Source of the DNA: Arenibacter sp. ARW7G5Y1
Lineage (GTDB): Bacteria; Bacteroidota; Bacteroidia; Flavobacteriales; Flavobacteriaceae
Direction: 5' to 3'
NCBI RefSeq assembly: GCF_003201775.1
Contig: NZ_QJJZ01000005.1
Span: forward strand, 1-64,000
Length of the DNA: 64,000 bases
Below, piece by piece: positions 61,464 through 64,000 of this stretch; the first letter of the stretch is position 1, and each line of letters opens with the position of its first letter. A program made the translations under genes and the position numbers. The notes beneath the pieces were generated by a model, which worked only from the letters and a program-made list of their open reading frames with translations, made no database searches and was not told where the DNA came from.

Positions 61464-61629
61464 CGCACTTTTCAATTTTCATAAAATTTGATACCAATTC
61501 GCATCAAATAAAAACAATTGACATCAAAACTTATTTTATTCACAATTTACTGATTATCAGTTCTTTGTATTGCAATATACACTATTTTTCAAATATCAAA
61601 ATTGACGTAAAATCTAAATCACTTTGATT

Positions 61630-61917
61630 ATGAAAAAATCACATTATGTAACCATCTTATCATTACTTATTTCAAGTACAACTTTTGCACAAATTGGAGG
61701 TATCGAAGATTCCGTAAACGATGTTTCTGATACTATCCGAACCATTTTCCCCATTATTTTGGGCGTTATCTTTTTAATTGGATTCCTATTTAATGCTGGA
61801 CATTTCTTTGGCGAAAATGCCGATTTAAAAAAAGGGATTACCCGCGTACTGGTCTTTGTATTGATTGCGGGAGCAGTCGTGGGCATCTTTACGTACCTCA
61901 TTAGCATCGTAGTGTAA
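61630..61917 (+). CDS. TraE/VirB2-like transfer protein (DUF4134-like)
   Basis: The protein has 95 residues from the ATG giving MKKSHYV. A signal peptide ends at TTFAQ. Two membrane helices follow (IFPIILGVIFLIGFLF and VLVFVLIAGAVVGIFTYLI). The size and pattern match the small TraE/DUF4134-type pilin-like proteins of Bacteroidota conjugation systems. The next gene overlaps its stop by one base. Confidence 0.7.
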   Translation: MKKSHYVTILSLLISSTTFAQIGGIEDSVNDVSDTIRTIFPIILGVIFLIGFLFNAGHFFGENADLKKGITRVLVFVLIAGAVVGIFTYLISIVV

Positions 61918-62201
61918 TGAAACGATTCGAGGTCTATAAAAACATACGCAAGCGAGCCGTGATTATGGGTCTGCCCATATCATTGTTCGCTTTAATGATG
62001 ACCGTTGTTATCGGTTCATTGCTGTTCATCATCTTTTCGTTCAGCTTTACTGTTATCATTTCAGTATTTCTATTGAACGGTGCACTGTATATCGTATTGA
62101 CTCACATTACCAAAAACCCTGCATTGATGCACATCAAAAAGGTATTCCCACAAACAATTAGTAACAAAAAAGGAAGTCGTCTGTACTATGAAGAAAATTA
62201 A
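61917..62201 (+). CDS. TraF/VirB3-like transfer protein
   Basis: The protein has 94 residues with a basic start (MKRFEVYKNIRKRAVIMG) and two membrane helices (LFALMMTVVIGSLLFIIF and TVIISVFLLNGALYIVL). It matches the small VirB3-like protein that precedes the VirB4/TraG ATPase in Bacteroidota transfer operons. It overlaps the next gene by 14 bases. Confidence 0.7.
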   Translation: MKRFEVYKNIRKRAVIMGLPISLFALMMTVVIGSLLFIIFSFSFTVIISVFLLNGALYIVLTHITKNPALMHIKKVFPQTISNKKGSRLYYEEN

Positions 62202-64000
62202 CCTATCGGCATATCATCCTATTTTGGATATTCAAGACCATATCGTGTTCGCTAATAACGGCAATGTGGTATTGGGCTATCAAGTGGACAATCCTGAAAT
62301 CTATTCCCTCGCGGAAAAAGATTTTGAGGATATTCACGGTTCGTGGTTTCAAGCGTTTAAATCATTGCCTATTGCCACGGTTATCCACAAACAGGACATC
62401 TATCAGAAAGCTGAATATTTGGCGGAAGAACTTCCGAACAAAAGCTTTTTGCAACGTGCCACACACGATTATTTTAAAGGTCGGGAATTCATTAAACATT
62501 CTTCTTACCTATTCTTTATACTTCCGCACAACAAAGCTTTGAACGCACCGAAGTTTACCAACCCATTCCGCAAGGTCGAAAAGGGTATTCATAAGCAAAT
62601 GGACCATAACGTTCAGGAATTTATTGCTTCTGTTAACGATGCCGTTTCCTTTGTAAATAACAGCCGGAAAGTGTCATTGATACCTTTGGGTATCGATAAA
62701 GTCTTGTCATTGACCAATGCTTATTTTAATGGATTCAACGAAGGATTTGATACCGACATTCTATTGAAAAAAGCGAATATTGAAATTGGCGACCATCATT
62801 TTGATGTGCTGGCCATCAATAGCGAATTGTGTTATGGCGATGTGGTTCAGAGTAGCAAGACCAATGATAAATTTACTTCGGACGACTTTGTATTCCACCA
62901 AGGATTTATTGACGGATTAGGGTTGAATCTCAATGAAAATCATATTGTCAACCAAATCATTTATTTGGATGATAAGCACAAATGGCGAAAGCTGTTGGAC
63001 AAGAAAATTGAAGAACTCAAAAAGAGTTCCAATTTTGGAACACAGAACAAAGTCATCTTAAAGAAGATTGAAGACATTGTTACCAAAATCAATGAGGACG
63101 ATAGTTCAAGAATTATTAGGGGTCATCTAAATATTATATTCTGGGATAAAGATGAAGCACAATTAGAAAGAATTGCTTCCAAAATAAAAACCGAATTCAA
63201 AGAATTGGATATAGTGCCTTATTATCCAAAAGGCGAAGAACGCAAGCAATATTTCTTAAACTCATATTGCTGTTTTACTTCCAATTTTTCTAATGAGGAT
63301 TTATACGTAACCGATTTAAAACACGCTCTTTGCCTGTACATTAACAATACCAACTATCAGTCAGATGCCACAGGTGTCATCTTTAATGACAGACAACATA
63401 ACATTCCTGTACTTAAAGATGTCTGGGATGAAAAGAAGAAACGCATCAAGGCAAGGAACTTTGCCATTTTCGCACCTACTGGAGAGGGAAAATCTTTTTT
63501 GGCAAACAATATTCTACGCCAATATTTTGAACAAAATGTTCGATTGGTCATTATTGATTTAGGTGGTTCATATTCAAAATTTGCCAAGCTCTATCCAGAC
63601 GACCATATCATCCTTCGCTATGAACAGGGAAAAAATTTGGGTATCAATCCATTCTATATCTCTGATGTCAATGATTTGACACCAGAGCGATTGGAAGATT
63701 TGGCAATCTTCCTTTTAGAGCTCTTGGCTTCGGGCAAAGCAACGACTAAAGCTGAAGAAGTGGCGGTCAAAAAAGTACTTCGGTACTACTATCTACAAAA
63801 TGTGGGTGGTACACATTCTTTGGAAAATTTATACCAGTTCGTTGATACAAAAAAAGACACCTTTTTAGAAGAACTACATATTCAAGAGCAACATTTCAAC
63901 ATCTACGATTTTCTGCACATTCTCTCTGAATATGTGGATGATGGCTTGTACAGCTTCCTGTTCAATGTAAGTGAAGACCAGACCTATAAAATTGAGGATA
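62188..64000 (+). CDS. TraG/VirB4-like conjugation ATPase, incomplete at the right edge
   Basis: About 604 codons are visible from the ATG giving MKKINLSAYHP before the window ends. A Walker A motif FAPTGEGKSFL sits near residue 430 and the following strand LVIIDLGGSYSKFAKLYPD is typical of VirB4/TraG ATPases (the family often written TraG in Bacteroides). It drives assembly of the transfer channel. The frame is open throughout. Confidence 0.88.
   Translation, partial: MKKINLSAYHPILDIQDHIVFANNGNVVLGYQVDNPEIYSLAEKDFEDIHGSWFQAFKSLPIATVIHKQDIYQKAEYLAEELPNKSFLQRATHDYFKGREFIKHSSYLFFILPHNKALNAPKFTNPFRKVEKGIHKQMDHNVQEFIASVNDAVSFVNNSRKVSLIPLGIDKVLSLTNAYFNGFNEGFDTDILLKKANIEIGDHHFDVLAINSELCYGDVVQSSKTNDKFTSDDFVFHQGFIDGLGLNLNENHIVNQIIYLDDKHKWRKLLDKKIEELKKSSNFGTQNKVILKKIEDIVTKINEDDSSRIIRGHLNIIFWDKDEAQLERIASKIKTEFKELDIVPYYPKGEERKQYFLNSYCCFTSNFSNEDLYVTDLKHALCLYINNTNYQSDATGVIFNDRQHNIPVLKDVWDEKKKRIKARNFAIFAPTGEGKSFLANNILRQYFEQNVRLVIIDLGGSYSKFAKLYPDDHIILRYEQGKNLGINPFYISDVNDLTPERLEDLAIFLLELLASGKATTKAEEVAVKKVLRYYYLQNVGGTHSLENLYQFVDTKKDTFLEELHIQEQHFNIYDFLHILSEYVDDGLYSFLFNVSEDQTYKIED

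Noticed and set aside
1-64000. CRISPR arrays, rRNA genes, complete tRNA genes and insertion sequences
   Set aside because: No regularly spaced repeats, rRNA-like sequence, full cloverleaf or transposase genes were seen. The only tRNA-like sequence is the 17-base 3' end at 2419.

Overview
The window is AT-rich DNA from a member of the Bacteroidota, most probably a flavobacterium. The evidence is the Bacteroidota -7 promoter motif TAnnTTTG in front of several genes, RteC and Bacteroides-type mobilisation and transfer genes, an integrase of the IntDOT kind, and many lineage-typical small families (HYC_CC_PP, DUF3347, haem-binding CxxCH, CzcA-TolC fusions). Nearly everything to the right of about 2.4 kb looks like the inside of one large integrative and conjugative element (ICE). 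It runs off the right edge inside a VirB4/TraG-like ATPase gene.

Layout. 1-2450: the end of an endonuclease/exonuclease/phosphatase gene, a gene remnant, a tyrosine recombinase on the minus strand, and a short copy of a tRNA-Pro-like 3' end that could be an attachment core. 2.9-4.3 kb: two ICE housekeeping genes. 4.4-13.9 kb: first metal-efflux block (His-rich secreted protein, CzcA-TolC fusion pump, CzcB-like adaptor, small lipoprotein, HupE/UreJ-like membrane protein, membrane-anchored protein, MFS exporter, [2Fe-2S] thioredoxin-fold protein). 14.0-14.8 kb: a hairpin-dense non-coding region. 14.9-19.4 kb: SSB, small ICE genes, a likely oriT, mobilisation protein, relaxase and coupling ATPase.

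19.5-35.6 kb: a long copper block, all on the plus strand: HYC protein, CusA, TolC, an HMA-AraC regulator, a multicopper oxidase fused to a CopB-like barrel, a DUF3347 lipoprotein, a haem-binding protein, a permease, the copper ATPase CopA, a DUF305 protein and CusB. 35.6-41.8 kb: third pump (HYC-like protein, second CzcA-TolC fusion, adaptor). 42.0-51.1 kb: PII-like protein, two Fur-family regulators, two SpoIIAA-like proteins, a P1B-4 ATPase, an APC permease and a Zn/Cd-type P1B ATPase. Together these genes could move copper and divalent metals from cytoplasm to periplasm (P-type ATPases), oxidise or bind them there, and export them across the outer membrane (three RND pumps). The metal assignments come from motifs and are inferred.

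51.1-64 kb: two small paralogous membrane proteins, RteC, an excisionase-like protein, a replication-type protein with a DnaC-like ATPase, then a defence island (Gabija-like OLD nuclease plus UvrD-like helicase, followed by a PD-(D/E)xK protein), an amidase, and the start of the transfer operon. The most notable features outside the genes are branched RNA-like structures between the small metal-binding protein and pump genes, near-leaderless promoters before those small proteins, a recurring family of intercistronic hairpins, and the 14-kb structured region.
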